A stretch of 64,000 nucleotides of DNA, taken from the NCBI RefSeq assembly GCF_015644725.1, contig NZ_CP064795.1:3222501-3286500 (forward strand), in the 5' to 3' direction. This DNA comes from Salinimonas marina (GTDB lineage Bacteria > Pseudomonadota > Gammaproteobacteria > Enterobacterales > Alteromonadaceae). The position numbers and the translations under genes were made by a program. Each line of letters opens with the position of its first letter. Positions within the stretch are counted from its first letter, which is position 1. This document shows positions 1-9,016 of this stretch, in pieces. The notes below the pieces were generated by a model, which ran no database searches, was not told the DNA's origin, and worked only from the letters and a program-made list of their open reading frames with translations.

Positions 1-587
1 CATTGGCACGCTCCGGGCATTACCCGACCCTGGATTTATCAGCCGGTGCCAGCCGTACCAAGAATGATATTTCGGGTTCGCAACTGGAATTTGAAACACC
101 CTGGCTGGACAGCTACAGCGTCGGCATAAATCTGAATATTCCGATTTTCCAGGGGCTGCGGGTCACAGCGCAAACCCAGCAGGCAAAGTATCAGTATATC
201 GCCAGCGCCCAGGATCTGGAGCAAACCTATCGTCAGACCGTACAGTCGGTGCGCAGCTCATTTAATGATGTCAATGCGTCTATCTCGACAATCCGGGCCC
301 TTGAGCAATCAGTGGTCTCTGCTCAAAGCGCCTTAAAAGCCACCGAAGCCGGATTTGATGTGGGCACCCGAACCATTGTGGATGTGCTGGACAGCACCCG
401 TAACCTGTTTGATGCCCGTCGTAACCTGTCCAGTGCCCGGTATGACTTTGTGCAGTCCGTGGTAGATCTGAAACAGGCCGCTGGCACCCTCACCGATGAA
501 GACGTAGCCATGATCAATGCCGGTTTACAACCGCCAGAAGCAGCTCGTCAGAATCAGCGCGATAAGCAAAACACCAATTCGCAGTAA
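1..587 (+). CDS. tolC: Outer-membrane efflux channel TolC, C-terminal part (5' end outside window)
   Basis: This is the C-terminal ~194 residues of the trimeric outer-membrane channel TolC, which pairs with inner-membrane pumps to export drugs and proteins. The open frame runs in from the window edge, so the N-terminus is missing. The stretch around VGTRTIVDVLDSTRNLFDAR, followed by a beta-strand/helix repeat and LKQAAGTL, is characteristic of TolC proper rather than a generic outer-membrane efflux protein. The tail is polar and Gln/Asn-rich, as is usual after the last helix. A strong hairpin terminator follows within 30 bp, so this is the end of its transcription unit. Identification is confident; start and signal peptide cannot be seen. 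Confidence 0.9.
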   Translation, partial: LARSGHYPTLDLSAGASRTKNDISGSQLEFETPWLDSYSVGINLNIPIFQGLRVTAQTQQAKYQYIASAQDLEQTYRQTVQSVRSSFNDVNASISTIRALEQSVVSAQSALKATEAGFDVGTRTIVDVLDSTRNLFDARRNLSSARYDFVQSVVDLKQAAGTLTDEDVAMINAGLQPPEAARQNQRDKQNTNSQ

Positions 588-611
588 TGCCGGTGATGGT
601 GTGTGGATAAC

Positions 612-641
612 AAAAGCCGGTGGTTGTTCACCGGCTTTTTT
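612..641 (+). terminator. Rho-independent terminator after tolC
   Basis: An 11-bp perfect stem (AAAAGCCGGTG / CACCGGCTTTT) with a 6-nt loop runs directly into a T run, 24 bp after the tolC stop codon. Confidence 0.85.
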
Positions 642-833
642 GTAAGTCCTGCCCCGTTAAAATTGGCGCTGTTACCCAGTCCCACCGCCAACACAAAAAG
701 CAGGCACTGAGACAATAAATCAGTATCAATTTGCCAGCAACACGCTAAAATCCACGGCATCAGATTACCCGGCGGTAACCTGGCCAACATACTCATATTT
801 TCGTTTTAACTATCCGATACAATAAGATTTTGC

Positions 834-1655
834 ATGCACGCTGAAGCACTTCAGAGCCGGTTTGAAACTATCCGCTCCAATAAACTTTTCGAAACTTTTG
901 TTATCACCGTAATCGTTTTTTCGGCCTTGCTGGTCGGCGCGAAAACTTATGATATTCCGCAACCGTTCAGCACCATTGCCCTGCTGCTTGACTGGTTTAT
1001 CAGCTTTTTCTTTTTAACCGAAATTACCATTCGGTTTATGGCCGAACCGCGCAAACGGGACTTTTTCAAAAGCTTCTGGAACTGGTTTGATACGGTCATT
1101 GTGGTGGTCTCGATGATTCCGGCTGACAATACCGACTTGGCCGTTATCGGCCGCCTGGTGCGGGTATTCAGGGTACTGCGTATGATCTCATTCATACCTG
1201 AGCTGAGAATTTTACTGGTGTCGCTGGTCAAAGCTCTGCCGCAGCTAGGCTATGTGATGCTGCTGATGTTTATTATCTTCTACATTTACGCAGCCATTGG
1301 CAGCACCTTGTTTGAAAGTATTAATCCGACGCTGTGGGGCGATATCAGTATCTCCCTGCTGACCCTGTTCCGGGTGATGACCTTTGAAGACTGGACCGAC
1401 GTCATGTATGAAACCATGGCGGTGTATCCGTTAAGCTGGGTATTTTACTTAAGCTTTATCTTTTTCACGGCCTTTGCGTTTTTAAACATGGTGATTGGCA
1501 TTGTGGTCAATGTGATGGAGCAGGAAAATGCCAAGGCGCGTGCGGCTGAGGCAGAACAGAACCATGAACCCACCCTGGCGGATATCATGCAGGAAATACA
1601 ACAGCTTAAAGCCCGTTTGCCGGCGGACAAGGCAGTTTCTGAGCCAAAACGATGA
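834..1655 (+). CDS. Voltage-gated cation channel, bacterial NaV-like (ion transport domain)
   Basis: A single-domain six-helix voltage-gated channel of 273 residues that would assemble as an inner-membrane tetramer. S1 starts near residue 20. S4 carries four arginines at three-residue spacing (R107, R110, R113, R116). The pore loop contains the selectivity filter TFEDWTD at 183-189, S6 lies near 203-228, and a C-terminal helix (about 249-262) could form the coiled-coil tetramerisation bundle seen in this family. Compared with NavAb (TLESWSM), positions 4 and 7 of the filter are Asp, as in the engineered calcium-selective CavAb (TLDDWSD). Ion selectivity is therefore uncertain and may favour Ca2+. 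The gene stands alone between two terminators. Family assignment is firm; selectivity is inference. Confidence 0.85.
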   Translation: MHAEALQSRFETIRSNKLFETFVITVIVFSALLVGAKTYDIPQPFSTIALLLDWFISFFFLTEITIRFMAEPRKRDFFKSFWNWFDTVIVVVSMIPADNTDLAVIGRLVRVFRVLRMISFIPELRILLVSLVKALPQLGYVMLLMFIIFYIYAAIGSTLFESINPTLWGDISISLLTLFRVMTFEDWTDVMYETMAVYPLSWVFYLSFIFFTAFAFLNMVIGIVVNVMEQENAKARAAEAEQNHEPTLADIMQEIQQLKARLPADKAVSEPKR

Positions 1656-1731
1656 GCCACTTTGGTGAGCCGCCCCGCCCGCTGAAGCCCTGAGCCTGCT
1701 TAGCAGCAGGCACTACCCACTTAGCAACAAG

Positions 1732-1761
1732 GCGCCTTTACTGAAGCAAGGGCGCTTTTTT
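1732..1761 (+). terminator. Probable Rho-independent terminator after the ion channel gene
   Basis: GCGCCTT pairs with AAGGGCGC (one bulged G) and is followed by six T residues. It is weaker than the tolC terminator. A second small hairpin (CCTGCT-TAGC-AGCAGG, 1695-1710) precedes it. Confidence 0.5.
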
Positions 1762-1783
1762 CAAACAGCTTGCCTAAAAGTTT

Positions 1784-4558
1784 CTACAGCGCCTGGCGCA
1801 GCTTATCGGCACGTTTACGGCTTTGTTCATCCGCAAACTCCCGGGACTCCAACCGCCGCTGAGCCAGTTGCAACTGGTTATTGTCTATCAGTAACTCAAC
1901 ATAATTGAGGTAGACCAGATCGCTGCGGACCTTTTGCATATCCAGCGTTTGATAGAAGGTCAAGGCTTCTTCGGTTTTTTGCTGCTGGCTTAACACCTGT
2001 GTCAGGGTGTCGATAGCTTCAGGGTTATCTGATTGTAACTCCACCGCCCGACGTGCCAACGGCTCGGCGTCAGCCAACCGGCCCTCTTCAAGATACAGAT
2101 ACGCCAGGTTGTTCAGCACCACAAAATTGTCGGGGGCCACCTTGAGCATGTGCTGATATAAGGTGATGGCCTTATCTTTATCCGTGGCCAGCACCCGCTC
2201 AGCGTATATCATGGCCGTGCGGATGTCGTTGGGATGCTGATCATAGTGGCTGGCCATAAAGTCCAGCGCGGCGTCGCGCTGCTGCAGATTATCGTAAGCT
2301 GCAATTACCAGCCGGGCGTGTTTAGAATTTGCCTCGTGCTTATACGCAGGCAGCGCATCTTCGAGCGCCGCCTGATAGTTTCCTTCAAGCAGGTTTAACC
2401 GCGCAGTAACGCCTTTTACAAACGGCAGGGCCAGGGCTTTGTCTGAGACCTGCTCCAGAGCCTGTCGGGCTGGTGCCACTTTTTTCTGCATCGACAGAAA
2501 ATGGGCTTTCAACACCTGAATCTGGGTATCGGGACGCTTTTCCAAAAAGGCATTGATGGTCGCCAGACCTTCATCGTATTTTCGCTGTGCTTCGTTAAGC
2601 AGCAGTTTGCCCAGCACCGCGGTTTTATCTCTGGGGTAGCGCTTTACCCAGGCTTTGTAATGATCATTGGCCTGACTGATGGCATTGGTCTGGACCAGTG
2701 CCTGGCCTTTAAGATTCCAGAATATCGCGGGCGCGTTCTTATCTGCAGTCACCGGCTCAATGACGCTCAGGGTCTGCTCATAGTCACCCTCGCTGAAATA
2801 CATTTTTGCCAGCACCATGCGCAGTGCGGTGTTATCGCTGTTCGCGGTTACTGTCTTTGCGGTCTGGGTCAGTACGGTCTCGGTGCTGACCACCTCACTT
2901 TGCCGGGCTAGCGCGTACCATAGCGACACCGCCTGGGCATCGGTCGGTTTTTTTTGCAGGTAGTTATCCAGTTGGGTTGCCGCCTGCTCGTACTGTTTAT
3001 CCATCATTGCCAGTTTTATCTGTGCCAGGGTCAGCTTGCGGCTTTCAGAGGTGCGCTCGGTAGCCTGCTCCAACAATTTCCGGGCTTCATCCAGATTTTT
3101 GTTTTGCAAAGCAAATTCAGCCAGATACAGATACGGGTCGGCATCTTGAGGCTGCTGCTCTATCCAACGCTGGGCCAGTTCACGGCCTTTTTGCTGTTCA
3201 CCAGAGGTCACATAGGCAGTCATCAGGGTTTTGCGGGCGGCCACACTGTCAGGTGCTTTTTCCAGGGCCGCTTCAAGGTTCACAATCCCCTCAATATCAT
3301 TTACCGATAACTGCAACGCGCCCAGGCGGGCCAGATCCAGCGCGCTTTGGCTGGACTGGCTGGATTTTTCAATCATCTTTTTAGCATCGACCATATTGCC
3401 TTGCTGCAACAACTGAAAACCGGCTTTGGAAAACAGCTGGGCATCCTGACCGGCACTGCCATCGAGCTGGGACAGAATTTGGGTGGCTTCATCGCTTTCG
3501 CCCTGCCGCAACAGGCTATCCGCCAGCATTCGCAAAGCAGGATGATTATCGGGCAGATTAGTGGTGACCATCGACAGATGCTGACTGGCTGCAGCATAAT
3601 CCTGTTGGTGGTACGCCGAGAAGCCCGCCATCAGCCGCAATGCCGGAGAGTTCTGGCCTGCCTGAATGGCTTTTTCAAGGTGGGTCAAAGCGCTTTCGTG
3701 CTCGTCGTTGGTAGCATCAATAAATCCCTGATACTGATTCAGCAGACCATTATCAGGGTATTGTTTTAATAGTGGCGTGACATAGGGCTGAGCATCGTTC
3801 ATACGCCGGCTTTCAATTAACAGACTGATCAGCGCAAATTGTTTGGCGGTATCGTCCGGGTACAATTCGACATAACGCTGATAGGTCTCAATGGCCTTGT
3901 CGGGTTGTTCGGTCAGCGCGTACAAACGCCCCAGCTGTAATAGCACATCTTTGTTTTCCGGCGCTTCTGCAGCCAGTTTTTCGGTTTGTTGTAGCGCCGC
4001 CGGATATGCTTTGTCCAGCAACTGTCGATAAGTCTGGGCCAGGCGTTGGTAAACCGAGCTGGTCTCCAGTGCCAGCAGATCATCAATCAGCGCTTGTGCT
4101 TCATCTTGCTGGTCCAGCTGCACCATGGCCTGCAGTTTGTAAAACCCGACCTCGGCCTGCTCGTCGGCATTCAGGCCCGATACCTCATGATCCATCTCCA
4201 CCAGCGCATTTTCGGCCCCGGTCTGTTGATAGGCCTGGGACAACAACGGCACGATTTTAGAGGGGGAATACCCCAGCTCCATAGCCCGGTTCAGCTCTTT
4301 TTCGGCGGCTTCAAAACGATTGGTGAGCAGATACAGCCGACCCAGTTCATAGCGCGGCTCGGCCGCCTGGGGATCTTTGGCAATGGCATTTTTATATTCG
4401 ATGATCGCAGCATCGGGGTTTTGCTCGGTGGCAAAACTACGGGCGGTAGTCAGATGCTCTTCCATGGATTTTTCGCTGCATCCTGACAATGTACCCGATA
4501 CGGCTAATGCCAGTGTCAGCGGCATTAGCGCTTTTTTACTCGCTGTAAATAGTTTCAT
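1784..4558 (-). CDS. prsT: TPR-repeat lipoprotein of the PEP-CTERM system type (PrsT-like)
   Basis: A 924-residue lipoprotein made almost entirely of tetratricopeptide repeats, matching in length and layout the family of putative PEP-CTERM system TPR lipoproteins. The start is set at the ATG that yields a lipoprotein signal: Lys-rich N-terminus, hydrophobic core and lipobox LSGC with Cys27. Longer in-frame starts upstream would bury this signal. After the signal come back-to-back TPR units with typical W/L-G-Y-A-F-A-P spacing up to the C-terminus. Family members usually sit beside exosortase and EPS biosynthesis genes, but none is visible here: the neighbours are an ion channel gene and divergent deaD. 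A protein-protein scaffold role at the cell envelope is inferred. The specific PrsT role is uncertain because that genomic context is absent. Confidence 0.72.
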   Translation of the reverse strand: MKLFTASKKALMPLTLALAVSGTLSGCSEKSMEEHLTTARSFATEQNPDAAIIEYKNAIAKDPQAAEPRYELGRLYLLTNRFEAAEKELNRAMELGYSPSKIVPLLSQAYQQTGAENALVEMDHEVSGLNADEQAEVGFYKLQAMVQLDQQDEAQALIDDLLALETSSVYQRLAQTYRQLLDKAYPAALQQTEKLAAEAPENKDVLLQLGRLYALTEQPDKAIETYQRYVELYPDDTAKQFALISLLIESRRMNDAQPYVTPLLKQYPDNGLLNQYQGFIDATNDEHESALTHLEKAIQAGQNSPALRLMAGFSAYHQQDYAAASQHLSMVTTNLPDNHPALRMLADSLLRQGESDEATQILSQLDGSAGQDAQLFSKAGFQLLQQGNMVDAKKMIEKSSQSSQSALDLARLGALQLSVNDIEGIVNLEAALEKAPDSVAARKTLMTAYVTSGEQQKGRELAQRWIEQQPQDADPYLYLAEFALQNKNLDEARKLLEQATERTSESRKLTLAQIKLAMMDKQYEQAATQLDNYLQKKPTDAQAVSLWYALARQSEVVSTETVLTQTAKTVTANSDNTALRMVLAKMYFSEGDYEQTLSVIEPVTADKNAPAIFWNLKGQALVQTNAISQANDHYKAWVKRYPRDKTAVLGKLLLNEAQRKYDEGLATINAFLEKRPDTQIQVLKAHFLSMQKKVAPARQALEQVSDKALALPFVKGVTARLNLLEGNYQAALEDALPAYKHEANSKHARLVIAAYDNLQQRDAALDFMASHYDQHPNDIRTAMIYAERVLATDKDKAITLYQHMLKVAPDNFVVLNNLAYLYLEEGRLADAEPLARRAVELQSDNPEAIDTLTQVLSQQQKTEEALTFYQTLDMQKVRSDLVYLNYVELLIDNNQLQLAQRRLESREFADEQSRKRADKLRQAL

Positions 4559-4681
4559 CCTTACACCTGTCATATTGTTATGTTTTTGATTGGCAACCAA
4601 GAGTTTACCCTTCGGTCTGGAATAATCCAGCTGGCTGCAGAAAAAATAATCCACTTTTGTAGTGATCTTGTCCGGTTTAAA

Positions 4682-4710
4682 TGGTATCTGAACGACGAAT
4701 GGCTTATAAT
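4682..4710 (+). promoter_or_regulatory. Candidate sigma-70 promoter for deaD
   Basis: A perfect TATAAT (4705-4710) lies 63 bp before the deaD start, with a poor -35 candidate (TGGTAT, 4682-4687) at 17-bp spacing. It would give a short leader of about 57 nt. The -35 match is weak. Confidence 0.4.
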
Positions 4711-4773
4711 ACCTCTTTTGCAACACATGCCAGCGTTTAGAAGCTGTGCCCGCCATACCCATCAGGATCCTGA

Positions 4774-6486
4774 ATGACCACTACTGTCGACTTGACATTT
4801 AAAGACCTCAACCTTCCACAACCTATCTTACAAGCACTGGAAAAAGTTGGCTATGAAAAGCCTTCGCCAATTCAGGCGGAAAGTATTCCATTGCTTATGC
4901 AAGGCCACGATTTGCTTGGCCAGGCCCAGACCGGTACCGGTAAAACCGCTGCGTTTGCCCTGCCCATGTTGGCCAACATTGACCCAGAAGCCAAGCTGCC
5001 GCAGCTATTGGTTCTGGCACCCACCCGTGAACTGGCCATTCAGGTTGCTGAAGCCTTTCAGGTTTATGCCAGCTTTTCACAAAAAATTAAGGTGCTGCCA
5101 GTATACGGTGGTCAGTCTTATGATAATCAAATTCGCCAGCTTAAGCGTGGCGTTCAGGTAGTAGTGGGTACCCCGGGTCGAATCATTGATCACATCAACC
5201 GTAAAACACTGAACCTTAGCGAATTGCGCTTTTTGGTGTTAGACGAAGCCGACGAAATGCTGCGCATGGGCTTTATCGATGATGTGGAAACCATCTTATC
5301 TAATGCGCCGGATACTCGCCAAACGGCGTTGTTCTCGGCGACTATGCCAGGACCGATTAAAAAGATTACCCAGCGTTATCTTAAAGATCCCAAGCATGTA
5401 AAAATTGCCTCTAAAGTATCCACCGCCTCGACCATTCGTCAGCGTTATTGTCAGATTGCCGGGCATCATAAATTAGAGGCCCTGACCCGTATCATGGAAG
5501 TTGAACCATTTGATGGTGTCATCATCTTTGTGCGTACCAAGACCGCCACCGTTGAGCTGGCCGATAAGCTTGCAGCCCGCGGATACGATGTAGAGCCGCT
5601 AAACGGTGACATTCCGCAAAATGCCCGTGAGCGTACGGTTGAAAAGCTGAAGCAGGGCGCCATCGATATTCTGGTCGCCACCGATGTCGTGGCCCGGGGT
5701 CTGGATGTTGAACGTGTCAGCCACGTTATCAACTACGATGTGCCTTATGACACAGAATCCTATGTTCACCGTATTGGTCGTACCGGCCGTGCCGGACGCG
5801 CCGGTGATGCGATCCTGTTTATATCGCATCGTGAAAAGCGTTTGTTGTTTGCCATCGAAAAAGCCACCAAGCAAACCATTGAGCAAATGCCGATCCCGTC
5901 TATCAGCGAGCTGAACGAGACCCGTTTGTCACGCTTTAAAAACTCTGTGGCTGAAGCCTGTAACGACGATAGCATCGAGTCGCTGATGTCGTTGGTTGAT
6001 ACACTGCAAAGCGAAACCGAAGCCGCGCCTGAGCGTTTGATGGCGGCACTGATTAAGCTGGCCCAGGGTGACGAGCCATTGTTCTTAAAAGAAGGCGATC
6101 GTCCTGACCTGAACAGCAAGCCGCCACGCAATGATTACGAGCGTTCTGAACGTGGCGACCGTGGTCGTGGCGATCGCCGCAGCAAGCCAGGTAAAGGCCG
6201 TAGTAAGCCGGATGCCGGTATGCAGCGTTTTCGCATTGAAGTGGGTCACACCCATGGCGCGAAACCGGGTAACATCGTGGGCGCTATCGCCAATGAAGCC
6301 AACCTGAAAAGCAAAAATATTGGTGCTATCGAAATCTACGATACCTTTAGTACCGTCGATTTGCCTGATGGTATGCCAGAGCCAACCAAAGATATTCTGC
6401 GTAAAGCCCGGGTAGCCGGACAACGCCTGAATCTGCGCGAATGGTCTGACACCCCGCCAAAACGCAAAAGCGGTCCAAAGCGTTAA
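4774..6486 (+). CDS. deaD: DEAD-box ATP-dependent RNA helicase DeaD/CsdA
   Basis: A 570-residue RNA helicase that unwinds structured RNA in ribosome assembly and mRNA turnover, typically important in the cold. Visible motifs: Q-motif around residues 8-36, Walker A AQTGTGKT at 51-58, DEAD at 157-160, SAT at 188-190, and the C-terminal helicase motif VHRIGRTGRAGR. After a basic, Arg/Gly/Asp-rich linker there is a C-terminal DbpA-type RNA-binding domain (from about residue 485), which separates DeaD/CsdA from RhlB, RhlE and SrmB. It is shorter than the E. coli protein (629 residues), mostly in the linker and tail. It is divergent from the PrsT-like gene (215-bp gap) and closed by a terminator, so it is probably monocistronic. 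Confidence 0.93.
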   Translation: MTTTVDLTFKDLNLPQPILQALEKVGYEKPSPIQAESIPLLMQGHDLLGQAQTGTGKTAAFALPMLANIDPEAKLPQLLVLAPTRELAIQVAEAFQVYASFSQKIKVLPVYGGQSYDNQIRQLKRGVQVVVGTPGRIIDHINRKTLNLSELRFLVLDEADEMLRMGFIDDVETILSNAPDTRQTALFSATMPGPIKKITQRYLKDPKHVKIASKVSTASTIRQRYCQIAGHHKLEALTRIMEVEPFDGVIIFVRTKTATVELADKLAARGYDVEPLNGDIPQNARERTVEKLKQGAIDILVATDVVARGLDVERVSHVINYDVPYDTESYVHRIGRTGRAGRAGDAILFISHREKRLLFAIEKATKQTIEQMPIPSISELNETRLSRFKNSVAEACNDDSIESLMSLVDTLQSETEAAPERLMAALIKLAQGDEPLFLKEGDRPDLNSKPPRNDYERSERGDRGRGDRRSKPGKGRSKPDAGMQRFRIEVGHTHGAKPGNIVGAIANEANLKSKNIGAIEIYDTFSTVDLPDGMPEPTKDILRKARVAGQRLNLREWSDTPPKRKSGPKR

Positions 6487-6554
6487 GCGCCGGGCCCAAG
6501 GCATATAACAAAAAGCAATAATAATTTGGTTTTTGTTGTTTCTATTAAATAAGT

Positions 6555-6580
6555 AAAAGCGTCAGAATGACGCTTTTCTT
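6555..6580 (+). terminator. Rho-independent terminator after deaD
   Basis: A 10-bp stem AAAAGCGTCA / TGACGCTTTT with a GAA loop, followed by a T-rich tail. It separates deaD from cysG. Confidence 0.8.
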
Positions 6581-6603
6581 GTATGTGGGGTTAGGTAAAA
6601 GCC

Positions 6604-7998
6604 ATGCGTTATTTTCCGGTATTTATTGATGCGCAGAATCTACAGTGTCTGATTGTAGGAGCTGGAGAGGTGGCTGCCCGCAAACTGGAATTGATGCTTA
6701 AAAGCCCGGCTCAGGTAACCCTCATTGCCCCGTGGATGTGTGACACGGTGCAACGGTACCACAACCACCCGCAGGTCACCCTGATTCAGCGCCCCTTTGA
6801 AGATAACGATCTGGCGCACAAAGATATGGTTTTTGTAGCCACCGATGATGAAAGCCTGAATGCCCGCATTCATACCTTAGCCAGACAGCTGAAGGTGTTG
6901 GTGAATGTGGTGGATAATACCCCGCTGTGTCAGTTTATTACGCCATCGATTATTGACCGTTCGCCCATCACCATAGCGCTTAGCAGCGGCGGTGTGGCGC
7001 CGGTGCTGCTACGCTATTTACGCCAAAAGCTGGAAAGCGTGATTCCGGCCAACATCAGCCGCTTGGGTGAGTTTTCAGAAAAATTCAGAAATAAGGTAAA
7101 GCAAACCCTGAACGGCGTCACCGCCCGGCGTTATTTTTGGGAAGATGTACTGGATGGCGATATTGCGGAACTGGTAGAAAAAGGGCAGACCGAGAAAGCC
7201 GAGCAGCAGTTTTCTGAAGCCTTAGAAGCCGCTGCGACCGACCAGCAGCCCCAGGGGCAGGTGTACCTGGTGGGCGCGGGGCCCGGCGATCCGGATCTGC
7301 TGACCTTTCGGGCTTTGCGGCTGATGCAAAAAGCCGATGTGGTGGTGTATGACCGGCTGGTATCACCGCAAATCCTGGAGCTGGTGCGTCGTGATGCGGA
7401 AAAACTGTATGTGGGCAAAGCCAAAAGCCATCATTCGCTGCCCCAGGATGACATCAATATGCTGATGGTCAACGAAGCGAAAAAAGGCAATCGGGTGGTT
7501 CGTCTTAAAGGCGGCGATCCGTTTATTTTTGGCCGGGGCGGTGAAGAGATTCAAACCCTCATCAAACATGATATTGAATTTCAGGTGGTGCCGGGCATTA
7601 CCGCCGCCAGCGGTGCGGCCAGTTATGCTGGCATCCCGCTCACCCACCGGGATCATGCCCAATCCGTGTTATTTGCTACCGGTCATCTCAAGGACGGGAC
7701 TATCGATCTGAACTGGTCAGCCCTGGCCCATACCAATCAAACGCTGGTGTTTTACATGGGTCTGACGGGGTTGCCTATTATTTGCGACCAGCTTATTGAA
7801 CATGGACTGGCCCCAGACACCCCGATTGCACTGGTTCAACAGGCAACGCTGGCGCAGCAGAAGGTGGTTATCGGGACTCTGGCAGATATCAACCAGCAGC
7901 CTGAAACCGCAGCGTTGAAACCGCCGACGCTGGTGATTGTCGGCACGGTGGTGTCTTTGCACCATCAGCTCGACTGGTTTACACCGGACAAAAACTAA
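6604..7998 (+). CDS. cysG: Siroheme synthase CysG (dehydrogenase/ferrochelatase plus uroporphyrinogen-III methyltransferase)
   Basis: A bifunctional 464-residue enzyme that makes siroheme, the cofactor of sulfite and nitrite reductases. The N-terminal half is the NAD-dependent precorrin-2 dehydrogenase/ferrochelatase with dinucleotide motif GAGEVAARK (19-27). The C-terminal half, starting about residue 219 at VYLVGAGPGDPDLLT, is the SAM-dependent uroporphyrinogen-III C-methyltransferase, with RLKGGDPFIFGRGGEE and VPGITAASGAASYAGIP as signature stretches. Length matches E. coli CysG (457). It follows the deaD terminator directly and has no sulfate-assimilation genes next to it in this window, so it appears to be transcribed alone. 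Assignment is secure. Confidence 0.96.
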   Translation: MRYFPVFIDAQNLQCLIVGAGEVAARKLELMLKSPAQVTLIAPWMCDTVQRYHNHPQVTLIQRPFEDNDLAHKDMVFVATDDESLNARIHTLARQLKVLVNVVDNTPLCQFITPSIIDRSPITIALSSGGVAPVLLRYLRQKLESVIPANISRLGEFSEKFRNKVKQTLNGVTARRYFWEDVLDGDIAELVEKGQTEKAEQQFSEALEAAATDQQPQGQVYLVGAGPGDPDLLTFRALRLMQKADVVVYDRLVSPQILELVRRDAEKLYVGKAKSHHSLPQDDINMLMVNEAKKGNRVVRLKGGDPFIFGRGGEEIQTLIKHDIEFQVVPGITAASGAASYAGIPLTHRDHAQSVLFATGHLKDGTIDLNWSALAHTNQTLVFYMGLTGLPIICDQLIEHGLAPDTPIALVQQATLAQQKVVIGTLADINQQPETAALKPPTLVIVGTVVSLHHQLDWFTPDKN

Positions 7999-8060
7999 AC
8001 AACTGGCAATTCCCTCATCCCATAGTATAGTAAAACTGAACAGGAACTGAGGGGTACGTC

Positions 8061-9014
8061 ATGCTGGCAAAATGGATCCGCTGCGCCGTAGTAGCGGTGA
8101 TTGCAGGTGGCGGTGTGGAGGCTGGCGCTCAGCAAATTGGCTTTTCCCATTCACGGGATGACGGTCAGCAGTTGTTTCAGTACCAATGGCTTGATGCCAG
8201 CCAACAACCCCACACCCTGAGCTTTTCACTGGATGCTGCGGCGCTGGCCGAGGCGCCCCCCGAACCTATCCGCTACACCCAGGCCCGGGTTCAACGGTTT
8301 ATTTATGTTGAGCTGATGAAAGCGGCTAAGCAAATCGATCCCAAACAAGCCAGGGTTCGCATTGAGCAGCAGCCCCGCGGGGTGGAAATTGCGGTTCGTT
8401 CTACCAGTCGCGAATTAAATCAGCAGCTTACCGATGAGTTAAAAGGCACCAAAGAAGCCGCGTTCGATGAGTTTTTAAAGCGACATTATTATACCCGCTA
8501 TACTACGGTGTTTAATGAAAAAGCCGTTAAGCCGGATCACGCCCGCTATGTTGAAGCTTATACCAAGCCCCTGGTACCACTGTCACAGGCCATTTACGAG
8601 CAGGTTCAGCAACAGTCAGATGCCCGGCTGTACCTAAACTTATTGCTTAGCTGGGTGCAATCTATCCCCTACGACACACTTGAAGACAGATCAGAACACA
8701 GTGGCGCCGGGTTTAATCCCCCGGCGCGATTGTTACGTTCCAACCTGGGAGATTGTGACAGTAAGTCGGTGTTGGCGGCCGCCATCATTCGTGCATTTTT
8801 ACCCGACACCCCGCTGGTGATGGTGCTGTTGCCAGAACATGCCTTGCTGGGCATTGCTCTGACCCCTAAAAAGGATGAGCAAACCCTGGAGTACCAGGAC
8901 GAAACGTATATCTTATTTGAGCCCACTGGACCTGCATTACTGCCTTTTGGTGAAGTGGCCTCCAGAAGCTACCAGTCTATTGCTAATGGTCATTACACGC
9001 TGGAAGCCTTGTGA
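8061..9014 (+). CDS. Exported transglutaminase-like (cysteine protease fold) protein
   Basis: A 317-residue protein with an N-terminal signal peptide (MLAKWIR, hydrophobic core, AGA|QQ near residue 24). It has the core of the transglutaminase-like superfamily: candidate nucleophile Cys232 in GDCDSK, His260 in PEHALLGI, and an acidic third position at Glu287 in FEPTG, where Asp is more common. The catalytic trio is therefore plausible with a D-to-E change. The start is supported by a GAGGGG ribosome site about 8 nt upstream. Periplasmic proteolysis or amide-bond cleavage is inferred from the fold only; no substrate is suggested. It converges with the small channel gene, with only 2 bp between stop codons. 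Confidence 0.7.
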   Translation: MLAKWIRCAVVAVIAGGGVEAGAQQIGFSHSRDDGQQLFQYQWLDASQQPHTLSFSLDAAALAEAPPEPIRYTQARVQRFIYVELMKAAKQIDPKQARVRIEQQPRGVEIAVRSTSRELNQQLTDELKGTKEAAFDEFLKRHYYTRYTTVFNEKAVKPDHARYVEAYTKPLVPLSQAIYEQVQQQSDARLYLNLLLSWVQSIPYDTLEDRSEHSGAGFNPPARLLRSNLGDCDSKSVLAAAIIRAFLPDTPLVMVLLPEHALLGIALTPKKDEQTLEYQDETYILFEPTGPALLPFGEVASRSYQSIANGHYTLEAL

Positions 9015-9016
9015 TT

